Assembly: GCF_025989185.1 (NCBI RefSeq)
Contig: NZ_JAPDNT010000019.1
Location: forward strand, 1 to 64,000
DNA length: 64,000 nt
From: Limobrevibacterium gyesilva
Lineage (GTDB): Bacteria; Pseudomonadota; Alphaproteobacteria; Acetobacterales; Acetobacteraceae
Direction of reading: 5' to 3'
Part shown: one piece after another, positions 37,576 through 47,355 of the stretch
Layout of the letters: every line of letters starts with the position of its first letter
How positions within the stretch are numbered: position 1 is the stretch's first letter
The notes under the pieces: generated by a model
The model's input: only the letters and a program-made list of their open reading frames with translations
Told to the model about the DNA's origin: nothing
Databases searched by the model: none
Made by a program: the position numbers and the translations under genes

Positions 37576-39784
37576 CCTGCCAGTAGCGGCCGGCGAACGC
37601 CACCGCGAACGTCACTTCGCGGGCGCCGGTACAGGCCAGTTCCGCATCGCCGTCGGTCCACTGCCAGGCCTCCTCCGGCGCGTGCCAGCCGCGGCCGCGC
37701 CGGGGATCGCCCGGCGGCACCGCCTGGCCGTCGATGCGCAGATCGGAGATCGCCACCCCAAGCGGGCGCGTGTCGTCCTGCTCGGCGCACACATGCGCGG
37801 GCACCCCGACGCGGGAGGCGAGGCGGAGGCGGCTTGCCCCCGCCGGCAGGCGAACGCGCCATGTCGACCCCGTCACCTCCGCCGGCAAATCATGCCCGTC
37901 GACGCACACGGACAGTTCGGGATCGTCGGTCAACGCGTGGCCGAGCGCCGCCGCCTGGGTCAACAGCCGTTGCCTGACCCGCGCCCGCTGCGGGCCGGCC
38001 AGCACCAGTTCGGCGCAGCCTTGCGCGGTCCATGCGTCCCGCGCGAAATCGGCGTGCAGCATCGCCGTCGTTCCGCCGTTGGCGAAGGTCGATCGGTTGC
38101 CGGTGTCAAGGTAGCTTTCCGCCGGCAGGCCTTCGGCCACGATGACGTCGTGGACCGGCAATTCGACGTGGTAATAGGTGACGTCGGACACGGATTGCTG
38201 GACGATTGTGGTCCCGTTGATCAGGTAGCGGATCGGTATCAGCACGCCGTCGACGAACACCGCGTGGTCGGGCGAGAGCACCACGTCGCGGTGCGGCTGC
38301 TGAGGCCCGAATGCGGACGCGCTCACCCGCACCGGCATCACGTCCCAGGGGCGCGGGTGGTGCCGGCAATCCACGGTGCGGTGGCCGATCCATCGCACCG
38401 GGGCAAGCCGCGCGCGCCGCAGCGTCACCAGCAGATCGCCGACCGCCAGATCCTCGACGGCGACTGCGCCACGTTGCGTCAGAATGCGCGTACCTTTGGC
38501 AAAACAGGGGATTTCGGAAGTATGGACGCTTCGGTCGGTGAACTGCAGCAGCTGGATATTGAGCAGGGTATATGTCCCGCCGTGGCCCAGAATATTATCG
38601 ATGACCGTAACCGTGTCTTCGGCCCGGCTGATGCTGTAGTCCACATAGTAGCCGCCGAACATGACGACGTTGTTGCCGCCCTGGCCGTCGATCCAGCTGC
38701 TGAAATTACTGACGTAGAACATATCGTCGCCGGCGCCGCCGATCGCATGGTCAATGACCGTGTTGTAGGCGATGCCGATATTGTTGATCATGCCATCGCA
38801 ACTGCTGAACGTTCCGGGGTTCAGGTTGATCGTGGAGCCGGTCGCATAGCCTGACAGGTCGAGCGTGTTGCCGGTGCCGTAGTTCCACAGCGTGATGACC
38901 GGGGCTGTGTTGACCGTGAAATCGAAGAACGGCCGCGCGGCGTCGCTGATGTTGCAGTTGAAGCCGTAGATCTGCCCGCCCGAGAAGGTCGCGCTGGTGG
39001 ATTGGCCGTACAGCTGTTGTACCGCGGCGATGTCCAGCATCATCGGAGTGACGGGCGTGCGCGTGTAGCCGTCGTCACCCCTACCCCAATCCGTTCCCTG
39101 AACCGGGTAGTCGGCGAAATATTTCGCCGCGCTGTCGCCGGGACCGATATACGACATGATCGACCACAGTGTCGTGTCGGTCGCGTTGTATTGCTGGGTC
39201 GCGATATTCACGTCCCCGTTGTAGGGGCCGGTATGCATGAGACCCATCAGGTGCCCGAGCTCATGCACGATCGTGCCCGGGCCATAGCCGCCGTAATCCG
39301 TGAACGAATCGAGCTTTGACCAGGCACCGACCGTGTCGATGGAGATCATGCCCTTTTGCGTGGTCGGGATCGTGACGTCGCCCGGTCGGCCGGCGACGTA
39401 TTGCGCTTCGGCATACGCGCCGTCGTCAAGATCTGCGCCGGGGGTGGTCGACCCGTAACGATAGAAGGTCATGTTCGCGGCCGCGGCATCGGCAGTCTGG
39501 ACGAACTGGATGTTGGCCAGATCGGACCACAGGGTCAGGCTAGCGGTGAACGACCCCATCTCGTCTGCCGACCAATTCGAGCCGACGTCAAAATAGTAGC
39601 TGACAGTCCCTCCGGGCGTTCCCGCGATGCCGCCGCCCCACTTATGGGTCGATTCGGGCCCGTTGTAGGTGGCCGGGTCATCTCCGGCCCAGCGCCAGCC
39701 GTCGACCGCGGTCAGGACTCCGTCGGCATCGATGCCTGCGGTATAGGCAATCGTGTCAAGCTGGGTCTGCGTCGGTCCGGACAT
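37535..39784 (-). CDS. M10-type (serralysin-like) zinc metalloprotease with C-terminal Hint domain
   Basis: 749 residues, no signal peptide. The catalytic domain has the zinc motif HELGHLMGLMH (His174, Glu175, His178, His184) and the Met-turn IMSY (Met210), i.e. a metzincin. Residues 260-420 contain the M10_C beta region with GGAGDDMFYVSN resembling a single RTX repeat. A Hint_2-type domain starts at Cys427 (PCFAKGTRIL), and a further roughly 130-residue tail follows, which recurs in the giant protein at 59313. Secretion by a type I system is likely. Autocatalytic cleavage at Cys427 could release the protease; unproven. Promoter in the 223-bp gap before 40008. Confidence 0.88.
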   Translation of the reverse strand: MSGPTQTQLDTIAYTAGIDADGVLTAVDGWRWAGDDPATYNGPESTHKWGGGIAGTPGGTVSYYFDVGSNWSADEMGSFTASLTLWSDLANIQFVQTADAAAANMTFYRYGSTTPGADLDDGAYAEAQYVAGRPGDVTIPTTQKGMISIDTVGAWSKLDSFTDYGGYGPGTIVHELGHLMGLMHTGPYNGDVNIATQQYNATDTTLWSIMSYIGPGDSAAKYFADYPVQGTDWGRGDDGYTRTPVTPMMLDIAAVQQLYGQSTSATFSGGQIYGFNCNISDAARPFFDFTVNTAPVITLWNYGTGNTLDLSGYATGSTINLNPGTFSSCDGMINNIGIAYNTVIDHAIGGAGDDMFYVSNFSSWIDGQGGNNVVMFGGYYVDYSISRAEDTVTVIDNILGHGGTYTLLNIQLLQFTDRSVHTSEIPCFAKGTRILTQRGAVAVEDLAVGDLLVTLRRARLAPVRWIGHRTVDCRHHPRPWDVMPVRVSASAFGPQQPHRDVVLSPDHAVFVDGVLIPIRYLINGTTIVQQSVSDVTYYHVELPVHDVIVAEGLPAESYLDTGNRSTFANGGTTAMLHADFARDAWTAQGCAELVLAGPQRARVRQRLLTQAAALGHALTDDPELSVCVDGHDLPAEVTGSTWRVRLPAGASRLRLASRVGVPAHVCAEQDDTRPLGVAISDLRIDGQAVPPGDPRRGRGWHAPEEAWQWTDGDAELACTGAREVTFAVAFAGRYWQVSATGSSRNARRA

Positions 39785-40007
39785 GCGTCTCTCCCGGTTG
39801 GCGTCGTTGCGGCAGCGATGGGTGATAATTCCACCGCTATCACGACGCCGCTCCGCCGGTCATTACCCGTTCGTCAACGTGTCACCATTTGTCTCTTTTC
39901 GGTGTACACAGCGACTTTGCGGGCGCGACAAATCCCGGGACGCCGCATGCGGGTCTCGCCGCGGTCGCCACGATGATCGTCCGTTGGCGCGTTGCTGTCG
40001 GCGCGTT

Positions 40008-40976
40008 CTAGAACCAGTTGGACTTGTCAACGACGTTGCGCAACGATCCGCCGCCGATCATGGCCCGGCAATTGTCCAGCAGGATCCGATAGCGCCGGTC
40101 GTTCAAATACGGTCCGTAGCCGGCCATGTGCGGTGTCATCAGCACGCCCGGAATGGTCCACAGAGGATGGTCCGCCGGCAGCGGCTCTTCCTCGTAGACA
40201 TCGAGGCCGGCGCCGGCAATCTCGCCCGCTTGCAGGGCGGCGACCAGGTCGTCCAGGCGCGTGGTCTTGCCGCGGCCGATATTGATGAAGAACGCGCCCG
40301 GCTTCATGCGCCGGAAGCGGGCGCGATTGAAGAAGCCTTCGGTGGCTGGCGTGTGCGGCACGGTCAGGATGACGAAATCGGCGCGCGGCAACAGCGTGTC
40401 CAGGGCCTCTGGCTTGTGCATCTCGGCAACCCCGGGCGGGATGTCGGTGCGGCGCGCGTCGGTCCCGATCACGGTCATGCCGGCGGCGGCGGCCAGGCGG
40501 GCCGCCTCGGCGCCGATCCCGCCCAGACCCACGATCAACGCCGTCGCTTCGGGCAGGTGCACGACGCCGGTGTCCTCGGGCGGCTTGGTCCATTCGCGGC
40601 GCAGTTGCTGGGGAATGTAGTAATGAAAGCCGCGCGCGAAGGCGAACACGAAGGCCATGATGTGCGCGCCGATATGATCGTTGTAGATCTCGCGCATGTT
40701 CGTCACCACAACCGGGTGGCCGACCAGCTCCGGATAGTAATAGCCGGCCGGCGGGGCTGCGTGATGCGCCTGCAGCCAGCGCAGCTTCTGTGCCCGTTGC
40801 AGCAAGTCCAGCGGCAGCGGCCCGAATGCGGCGTCGGCGTCGACGATGGCGTGCTGCGCTTCCTGCGCCCCTTCGGCCACCACCACCTGAACCTCCGGCA
40901 GGGCAGCGGCCAGCTTGCGCCCCCAGTCGCGATAGATGTCGGTCTGCGGCGGCAACATCACCAGCTTGAAGCTCAT
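40008..40976 (-). CDS. D-2-hydroxyacid dehydrogenase family protein
   Basis: 322 residues. NAD(P)-binding GLGGIGAEAARLAAAAG near residue 140 followed by Asp; catalytic set in the C-terminal half: Arg in the VPHTPAT/INIGRG segments, Glu in DVYEEEPLP and His in LMTPHMAGYG. It reduces or oxidises 2-hydroxy/2-oxo acids; the exact substrate is not evident (glyoxylate/hydroxypyruvate reductase-like). Monocistronic, divergent from pfkB. Confidence 0.88.
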   Translation of the reverse strand: MSFKLVMLPPQTDIYRDWGRKLAAALPEVQVVVAEGAQEAQHAIVDADAAFGPLPLDLLQRAQKLRWLQAHHAAPPAGYYYPELVGHPVVVTNMREIYNDHIGAHIMAFVFAFARGFHYYIPQQLRREWTKPPEDTGVVHLPEATALIVGLGGIGAEAARLAAAAGMTVIGTDARRTDIPPGVAEMHKPEALDTLLPRADFVILTVPHTPATEGFFNRARFRRMKPGAFFINIGRGKTTRLDDLVAALQAGEIAGAGLDVYEEEPLPADHPLWTIPGVLMTPHMAGYGPYLNDRRYRILLDNCRAMIGGGSLRNVVDKSNWF

Positions 40977-41089
40977 GCGCGTGATCTTTCGGTTGTGAGA
41001 ACGATCTTCGCCGACGATACGGCGTGGGGCTCGCGGACTCCAGGGCCGTGCCCTTGAGCCATCGGCGGCCGCGCCTCTAGGATGCGCGC

Positions 41090-42019
41090 ATGGGGCCGCG
41101 AATCGTCACGCTCACGCTCAATCCGGCCGTCGATGTCGCCTGCGATGCCGAGGCGGTGCGTCCTGTTCACAAGGTGCGCACATTTGCCGAGACGCATGAC
41201 CCCGGCGGCGGCGGCGTGAACGTGGCCCGGGTGATCCGCGAGCTCGGCGGCGACGTGCTGGCCGTGGTGCTCACCGGCGGAGTCACCGGCCGTTTCCTGG
41301 AGGAACTGCTGGAAGAGGGGGGCGTGCCCTGCCACGTCGTGCCGATCGCCGGGCGCACGCGCATCGCGATGACCGTGCACGACCGGTCCGCGCGCCAGGA
41401 ATACCGCTTCGTGCCGGAAGGCCCGGTGGCGTCGGCCGCGGAACTGGAGGCCGCGCTGGCGGCGTTGGCGGCCGAACCAGGCGGCTGGCTGGTGGCCAGC
41501 GGCAGCCTGCCGCGCGGTGCCCCCGTCGATTTCTACGCGACCGTGGCCCGCCTCGCCGCCGAACGTGGCCAGCATGTGGTGCTCGACACCTCCGGCCCGG
41601 CGCTGCAGGCGGCGCTGGGGCACGGGCTCGCGCTAATCAAGCCCAGCCTCGGTGAGTTCGAGGCGCTGGTGGGGCGCAAATTGCCGGATGCGGCCGCGCA
41701 GGATGCGGCGGCGATGGCGGTGGTACGCTCTGGCGGTGCGGCACGCGTGGCGGTGTCCCTGGGTGGCGGCGGTGCGTTGCTGGCAACGCCGGAGGGGCTA
41801 TGGCGGCGCCCCGCGCTGGACGTGCCGGCCCGCAGCACGGTCGGCGCCGGCGACAGCTTCCTGGCGGCGATGACGCTTGCGCTGGCCCGCGGCAGCGATC
41901 CCGCGGATGCGCTCGCCTGGGGCATTGCCGCGGGGGCGGCGGCGGTGATGCAAACCGGAACGGCGCATCCGCGCCGCGCCGATGTCGAATCGTTGTATCA
42001 GCGGGCCTGCAACGTCTAG
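41090..42019 (+). CDS. pfkB: PfkB-family sugar-phosphate kinase (6-phosphofructokinase II-like)
   Basis: 309 residues, the exact length of E. coli PfkB. TLTLNPAVDVACDAE and DPGGGGVNVARVIRELGG at the N-terminus bind the sugar phosphate; TVGAGDSFLAAMTLAL near 255 contains the catalytic Asp and anion hole. It phosphorylates fructose 6-phosphate or a related hexose phosphate with ATP. 31 bases before the ABC binding-protein gene, but no obvious functional tie. Confidence 0.87.
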   Translation: MGPRIVTLTLNPAVDVACDAEAVRPVHKVRTFAETHDPGGGGVNVARVIRELGGDVLAVVLTGGVTGRFLEELLEEGGVPCHVVPIAGRTRIAMTVHDRSARQEYRFVPEGPVASAAELEAALAALAAEPGGWLVASGSLPRGAPVDFYATVARLAAERGQHVVLDTSGPALQAALGHGLALIKPSLGEFEALVGRKLPDAAAQDAAAMAVVRSGGAARVAVSLGGGGALLATPEGLWRRPALDVPARSTVGAGDSFLAAMTLALARGSDPADALAWGIAAGAAAVMQTGTAHPRRADVESLYQRACNV

Positions 42020-42050
42020 GCTTTCCCGCAACACCAGCGGGAGAACTGGC

Positions 42051-43634
42051 ATGAAGCGCAGAACCCTCATGGCCGGGGCGGCGTCCCTCGGCCTCGCCGG
42101 CAGCCTGGGCCTGGCGCGGCCCGCGGTCGGGCAGGGCGCCCGTGTCTTGCGCTTCGTGCCGCAGGGCAACCTGCAGAACCCCGATCCGATCTGGACCACC
42201 ACGGTCATCGCCCGCAACCATGGCTACGTCATCTGGGACACGCTGTACGGCCTGGACGCGTCGCTCACGCCCAGGCCGCAGATGCTGGCCGGACACGAGA
42301 TCTCCGACGACCGCCTGACCTGGCGGCTGACACTGCGCGACGGATTGCGGTTCCACGACAACGAGCCGGTGCGGGCCACGGATTGCGTCGCCTCCATCGC
42401 CCGCTGGATGCGCCGCGACGGCTTCGGCCAGCGCCTGGCCGCGCAGATGGCTGAGATGCGGGCGCTGGACGACCGGCGGCTGGAGATCAGGCTGACCCGC
42501 CCGTTCGCGTTGCTGCCCTATGCGCTCGGCTACAACACCTGCTTCATCATGCCCGAGCGCATCGCCAGGACCGACGCGTTCCAGCAGATCCAGGAATATG
42601 TCGGCAGTGGCCCTTATCGTTTCGTGCGCGACGAATGGGTTTCGGGCTCGCGCGCCGTCTATGCGCGCTTCGACGGATACGTGCCGCGCGACGAGCCGGC
42701 GAGCTTCACATCCGGCGGCAAGCGCGCGCATTTCGACCGGGTGGAATGGGTGATCATGCCGGATTCCGCGACGGCCGCCGCGGCCCTGCAGACTGGCGAG
42801 GTGGACTGGATCGAGCAGCCGCTGGCCGACCTTCTGCCGATGCTGCGCAAATCGCCGGGCGTGGTGGTCGAAAGCGTCGATCTGCTGGGTGCGGTCGGCA
42901 TCATCCGCTTCAACCATCTGCAGCCGCCCTTCGACAACGTGAAGCTGCGGCGCGCCATCCTGCCCGCGGTGGACCAGCAGGACTACATGGCGGCGGTGAT
43001 GGGCGGCGAGACCGCGTTGTCGCGCACCGGCGTGGGCGTGTTCCCGATCGGCACGCCGCTGGCCAACGATGCCGGACTGGCGGCGCTGACATCCCCGCGT
43101 GACGTCGCCCTGGCGAAACGTCTGGTGGCGGAGAGCGGCTACAAGGGCGAGCGGGTGGTGCTGATGGCGCCGACCGACTTCCCCGTGGTCAACGCGATCG
43201 CGCAGGTGACGCGCTCGGTCTACGAAAGCGTCGGACTGAATGTGGAGTATGTCAGCGCCGACTGGGGCACGGTCGTCTCGCGCCGCAACAGCAAGGAGCC
43301 GGTGGAGAAGGGCGGCTGGAGCACGTTCTGCACCTATGGCGACGGGCTCAGCTATTCGAACCCGGCCAGCCACACCACTCTGTTCGGCAACGGCACCAGC
43401 GGCTGGTATGGCTGGTACACCAGTCCGCGCATGGAGGCCCTGCGCGGTGCCTGGTACGACGCGCCGGACCTGGAGACGCAGCGCCGCATTGCCCGCGACA
43501 TCCAGCTTCTGGTCTGGGAGGAGGTGCCCTACATCCCCGTGGGCCAGTGGTTCCAGCCGATCGCCCGCCGCGCCAATCTCGGCGGCATCGTCAAGAGCAT
43601 CCTGCCGATCTTCTGGAACGTGCAGCGGGCGTAG
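42051..43634 (+). CDS. Peptide/organic-solute ABC transporter substrate-binding protein (SBP_bac_5)
   Basis: 527 residues. A signal peptide MKRRTLMAGAASLGLAGSLG with a twin-arginine-like KRR start precedes a family 5 solute-binding fold (LRFVPQGNLQNPDPIWTTTV; WRLTLRDGLRFHDNEPVRAT; GSGPYRFVRDEWVSGSRAVY). ATG 42051 has a purine-rich site (gggagaa). The permease and ATPase genes of its transporter are not next to it, so it is an orphan receptor. Confidence 0.9.
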   Translation: MKRRTLMAGAASLGLAGSLGLARPAVGQGARVLRFVPQGNLQNPDPIWTTTVIARNHGYVIWDTLYGLDASLTPRPQMLAGHEISDDRLTWRLTLRDGLRFHDNEPVRATDCVASIARWMRRDGFGQRLAAQMAEMRALDDRRLEIRLTRPFALLPYALGYNTCFIMPERIARTDAFQQIQEYVGSGPYRFVRDEWVSGSRAVYARFDGYVPRDEPASFTSGGKRAHFDRVEWVIMPDSATAAAALQTGEVDWIEQPLADLLPMLRKSPGVVVESVDLLGAVGIIRFNHLQPPFDNVKLRRAILPAVDQQDYMAAVMGGETALSRTGVGVFPIGTPLANDAGLAALTSPRDVALAKRLVAESGYKGERVVLMAPTDFPVVNAIAQVTRSVYESVGLNVEYVSADWGTVVSRRNSKEPVEKGGWSTFCTYGDGLSYSNPASHTTLFGNGTSGWYGWYTSPRMEALRGAWYDAPDLETQRRIARDIQLLVWEEVPYIPVGQWFQPIARRANLGGIVKSILPIFWNVQRA

Positions 43635-43640
43635 GCATGC

Positions 43641-44420
43641 TCACGGCATCAGCTGGCCGCCGTTCACCTCGATCACCTGGCCGGTGACGTAGCCGCTCAG
43701 GCTGTCGCTGGCCAGGAACAGGTAGGTGCCGGCACAATCCTCCACTGTGCCGGCGCGGCCCATCGGGATGGCGGCGACGAATTGCCGCATCATCTCGGGC
43801 GGCGTGCTCTGCGCGTGGATGCGCGTGAGGATGATTCCCGGCGAGACCGCGTTCACGCGGATGCGGTCCGGGGCCAGTTCCTTGGCCAGTGCACGCGTGA
43901 GATTGCTGACCCCGGCCTTGGCGGTGGCATAGGCACCCACCCCGACGCCGCCGCCATGGCGGGCGGAGATCGAGGTGGTGCTGACGATCGCGCCGCCTCC
44001 GGCCGCACGCAGATGCGGGATGGCCGCACGGCTCGCTTCGAACACCGAGCGCAGGTTGAGATCCATGACCGCGTCGAAGAAATCGTCCGGCATGGTCGCG
44101 AGGGGCCGGCGCTCCAGCACGTTGCCGGCGTTGTTCACCAGCAGGTCGAGCCCGCCCATTCGTGCGGCCGCTTCCGCCACCAGCGGGGCGGCGGTGCCCC
44201 GCTGGCCAAGGTCCGCCGCCAGCACGAAGGCGGTGCCGCCGGCGGCGCGGATTGCGTCCGCAACCGCCTCGGCCTCGTCCAGACTGCTGTGGCCGTGCAC
44301 CACGACTTGCGCGCCCTGCGCCCCCAGCGCACGGGCGACGGCGGCGCCGATGCCGCTGCTGGCGCCCGTGACCAGGCAGCGCTTGCCGCGCAGGTCGGGG
44401 ATGACGAGTTGCTCCGGCAT
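43641..44420 (-). CDS. Short-chain dehydrogenase/reductase
   Basis: 259 residues. Classical SDR: cofactor motif TGASSGIGAAVARALG (about 19-34), NNAG near 98, catalytic Ser in STTSISARHG and YATAKAG (Tyr-x3-Lys) at about 172-178, C-terminal GQVIEVNGGQ. The acyl carrier FabG subgroup and sugar dehydrogenases look alike; the substrate is not fixed. It follows the aminotransferase gene by 6 bases on the same strand, so they form an operon; an amino alcohol or polyamine route would fit. Confidence 0.9.
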   Translation of the reverse strand: MPEQLVIPDLRGKRCLVTGASSGIGAAVARALGAQGAQVVVHGHSSLDEAEAVADAIRAAGGTAFVLAADLGQRGTAAPLVAEAAARMGGLDLLVNNAGNVLERRPLATMPDDFFDAVMDLNLRSVFEASRAAIPHLRAAGGGAIVSTTSISARHGGGVGVGAYATAKAGVSNLTRALAKELAPDRIRVNAVSPGIILTRIHAQSTPPEMMRQFVAAIPMGRAGTVEDCAGTYLFLASDSLSGYVTGQVIEVNGGQLMP

Positions 44421-44426
44421 GGCGCG

Positions 44427-45812
44427 CTACTGTGCCGCGATGCCGTGGTCCTTGCGCAGCACCGACCAGGCGGCGTCCAGGCCCTGGCGGAACAGGCGCA
44501 GCATTTCCTGCACCTCGTCGGCGCTGATGATCAGCGGCGGGGTGAAGGCGATGCGGTCGCCGATGGCGCGCACGACCAGCCCGGCCTCCTGGCACTTGTC
44601 CATCACCAGGTTGCCCACCTTCATTGCCGGCGCGAACGGCTCGCGCGTGCGCTTGTCGGCCATCAGTTCCACGCCGGCGATCAGGCCGACGCCGCGCGCA
44701 TTGCCCACCAGCGGATGCTCCTCCAGCGCCTTCAGGCCGGCGAGGAAGCCCGGCGAGACCTGCTTCACGTGGCCGACGATGTCGCGCTCCGCGTAGATCT
44801 TCAACGTCTCCAGCGCGACCGCGCAGGCCACGGGGTGGCCGCCATAGGTGAAGCCGTGGCCGAACGTGCCCAGCTTGGCGCTCTCAGCCACCATCGCCTG
44901 ATAGATCCTGTCGTTGATCATCAGCGCCGAGATCGGCTGGTAGGAGGCCGACAGCGCCTTGGCGCAGGACACCATGTCCGGCTGCAGGTTGTAGGTCTGG
45001 CTGCCCCACATGTTGCCGGTGCGCCCGAAGCCGCAGATCACTTCGTCGGCCAGGAACAGGATGTCGTATTTCCGCAGCACCGCCTGGACCTTTTCCCAGT
45101 AGGTGGCCGGCGGGGTGATGGCGCCGCCGCCGCCCTGCACCGGCTCGCCGAAGAACGCCGCCACCGTGTCGGGCCCTTCGTCGAGGATTAGGTTCTCGAG
45201 GTTCTGCGCCATCCTGGTGGCGAACTGCTCCTCGGTCTCGCCGTCATGGTGGAAGCGGTAGTAGTGCGGGTTGTCGGTGTGCTTCATCATCGGCAGCGGC
45301 AGGTCGAAATCGGTCAGCATGTGCGGCTGGCCGGAAACGCTGACCGCGGCGACGGTGTTGCCGTGATAGCCGCGCACCCGGCCGATGATCTTCTTCTTCA
45401 GCGGCTTGCCGATGGCATTGTGGTAGTACCACACGAGCTTGATCGCGGCGTCGTTCGCCTCGGACCCCGAGCACTGGAACAGCACCTTGGACATCGGCGC
45501 CGGCGCCATGCCGATCAGCCGTTCGGCCAGATCGACGCTGGGCAGGTGCCCCTTGGCGAAGAACGTGTGGTAGTACGGCAGCTGCAGCATCTGCTTGTAG
45601 GCGGCCTCGGCCAGCCGCTTCTCCGAGAAGCCGAGCGAGGCGCACCACAGGCCGGCCATCGCCTCCAGATATTTCTTGCCGCCTTCGTCATAGACATAGA
45701 CGCCGTCGCCGCGCGCCATCAGCGTGCCGCCAGTCTCCCGGAACGATGCGAGGTCGGTCTGCTGGTGCACGTGATAGGCGATGTCGCGGGCATGAGCGGA
45801 ATTGGCGAGCAT
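44427..45812 (-). CDS. Class III (omega) aminotransferase
   Basis: 461 residues from ATG 45812 (MLANSAHARDIAYHVHQQ) with caggggat as ribosome site; longer in-frame starts to 45905 are less likely. PLP fold type I: GSEANDAAIKLVWYY, phosphate-binding region RGYHGNTVAAVS, Asp in FLADEVICGFGRTG and the Schiff-base Lys in MVSCAKALSASYQPISA. Transfers amino groups from omega-amines or amino acids to pyruvate or 2-oxoglutarate. Operon with the SDR gene. Confidence 0.92.
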   Translation of the reverse strand: MLANSAHARDIAYHVHQQTDLASFRETGGTLMARGDGVYVYDEGGKKYLEAMAGLWCASLGFSEKRLAEAAYKQMLQLPYYHTFFAKGHLPSVDLAERLIGMAPAPMSKVLFQCSGSEANDAAIKLVWYYHNAIGKPLKKKIIGRVRGYHGNTVAAVSVSGQPHMLTDFDLPLPMMKHTDNPHYYRFHHDGETEEQFATRMAQNLENLILDEGPDTVAAFFGEPVQGGGGAITPPATYWEKVQAVLRKYDILFLADEVICGFGRTGNMWGSQTYNLQPDMVSCAKALSASYQPISALMINDRIYQAMVAESAKLGTFGHGFTYGGHPVACAVALETLKIYAERDIVGHVKQVSPGFLAGLKALEEHPLVGNARGVGLIAGVELMADKRTREPFAPAMKVGNLVMDKCQEAGLVVRAIGDRIAFTPPLIISADEVQEMLRLFRQGLDAAWSVLRKDHGIAAQ

Positions 45813-45928
45813 GACACGATCCCCTGGCATGGAAACCACGATCATTTCCCGACTGGGCCGGCGCGGCAAGGCCTCTTGCCGCGGCGCCCGCTGGCGGCGA
45901 AACATGGACCTGTCTGCAGGAGGTCGCG

Positions 45929-46441
45929 TTGCCCAACCCCGTCCATGTCTTCGTCGCCCGGCATGTGTCGACCATGAATGCCTCCCAACCCCGGGCCACG
46001 CATGTCGCGGTGCGCGACGGACGGATCCTCGGCTATGGCGACGCGGCCGACATGGGGGCGTTCGGCCCCGCCGAGTGGGACGATCGCTTTGCCGGAAAAG
46101 TGATCCTGCCGGGCTTCGTCGAAGGCCACAGCCACACGTCCGATGCGCCGGTCACGCCGCTGGCGCCGCTGTTCACCGCCTCGTGCGCGGTGAACCGCCG
46201 CAGCGCCACCGGCCGCGTGCTGGGCGAGGCCGAGCGCATCACGGTGGCGCAGGCGCTGCACGCCGTCACCCTCGGCGCCGCCTATACCCTCCACATGGAC
46301 CATCTGGTCGGCAGCATCGACGTGGGCAAGTTCGCCGATTTCGCCGTGCTGGACGAGGACCCCGCCGAGGTCGATCCGGCGGCGCTCGGCGACGTGCGCG
46401 CGCGTGCCACCGTCGTGGGCGGCCAGGTCTTCCCGTCATGA
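45929..46441 (+). pseudogene. YtcJ-type amidohydrolase with a large in-frame internal deletion
   Basis: 170 residues from TTG 45929, with a perfect aggagg 5-10 bases upstream. The N-terminus (ATHVAVRDGRILGYGDAADM, VILPGFVEGHSH) is the start of a YtcJ-like amidohydrolase including the HxH metal pair. It then jumps directly to the C-terminal portion (ITVAQALHAVTLGAAYTLHM, GSIDVGKFADFAVLDEDP). Some 370-400 residues of the barrel, with the remaining metal ligands, are missing and the frame is kept. It cannot be an active amidohydrolase. It is still translated from a good site and overlaps the G3E GTPase start (ATGA). Confidence 0.7.
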
Positions 46442-47355
46442 CTGCGCTTCCCCTGACCGTGATCGGCGGCTTCCTCGGGGCCGGCAAGACCACGCTGGTG
46501 AACCACCTGCTGCGCACCGCCACACGCCGCTACGGCGTGCTGGTCAACGATTTCGGTGCCGTCAACATCGACGCGGAACTGATCGCGGCCCGCGACGGCG
46601 CCAGCATCGCGCTGGCCAATGGCTGCGTGTGCTGCAGCCTGGGCGAGGATCTCGGCGACGGGCTCGACATGCTGGCCGCGCGCGACCCGAAGCCCGAGCA
46701 CGTCATCGTCGAGGCGAGCGGCGTGTCCGACCCCTGGCGAATCGCGCAGCTCGCCTTGATCGAGCCGGGTTTCGCACTGGAACCGCTGATCGTGATGGCC
46801 GATGCCGGCGCCATCCTGGGCCAGCTGGCCGATCGCTGGGTGGCCGACACGGTCGAGCGGCAACTGGCCTTCGCCGAGCTGGTGGTGCTGAACAAATGCG
46901 ACATGGCGGCCGACCTCGCCGCCGTCGCTGCCGCGATCGCCCGCATCCGGCCGGAGGCAAGGCTGGTCCGCACCGAGCACGCGCGCCTGCCGGAATCGGC
47001 CTTGCGGTTCCAGGTTGCGGCGCGCGCCCCGGCCAACCGCCTGCAGGCGGACGCGCCGCCGCACGATTTCCCCACCTGGCACTGGCGTTGCCCGGGCCCG
47101 CTGGACCGGGAGCGGCTGCGTGCCGTGCTGGAGGCGCTGCCGCGCACGGTGCTGCGGGTGAAGGGCTTCTGCGAACTTGGCGATGCGCGCGAGCCCTATC
47201 TGCTGCAATACGCCGCCGAACGCTGGGCGTTCACGCGCTGCGACACGCCCGCCGCATCCGGCTTCGTGGTGATCGGCACGCCGGACATGCCGGATGCCGC
47301 CACGCTGGATGCGCTGTTCTCCCAGGCGCTGCCGCAGCCCGCGAGCGCCCGCTGA
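46438..47355 (+). CDS. CobW/G3E-family GTPase (metal chaperone type)
   Basis: 305 residues. Walker A GFLGAGKTT (11-19), metal-binding CVCC (Cys63, 65, 66), Walker B VEASGVSDP and NKCD guanine-specificity motif; the C-terminal CobW_C domain (PRTVLRVKGFCE) follows. G3E GTPases deliver Zn, Co or Ni to enzymes. It is coupled by ATGA to the amidohydrolase remnant and overlaps the TauE-like gene. One possibility is metal supply to a co-encoded amidohydrolase, now deleted. Confidence 0.9.
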   Translation: MTALPLTVIGGFLGAGKTTLVNHLLRTATRRYGVLVNDFGAVNIDAELIAARDGASIALANGCVCCSLGEDLGDGLDMLAARDPKPEHVIVEASGVSDPWRIAQLALIEPGFALEPLIVMADAGAILGQLADRWVADTVERQLAFAELVVLNKCDMAADLAAVAAAIARIRPEARLVRTEHARLPESALRFQVAARAPANRLQADAPPHDFPTWHWRCPGPLDRERLRAVLEALPRTVLRVKGFCELGDAREPYLLQYAAERWAFTRCDTPAASGFVVIGTPDMPDAATLDALFSQALPQPASAR

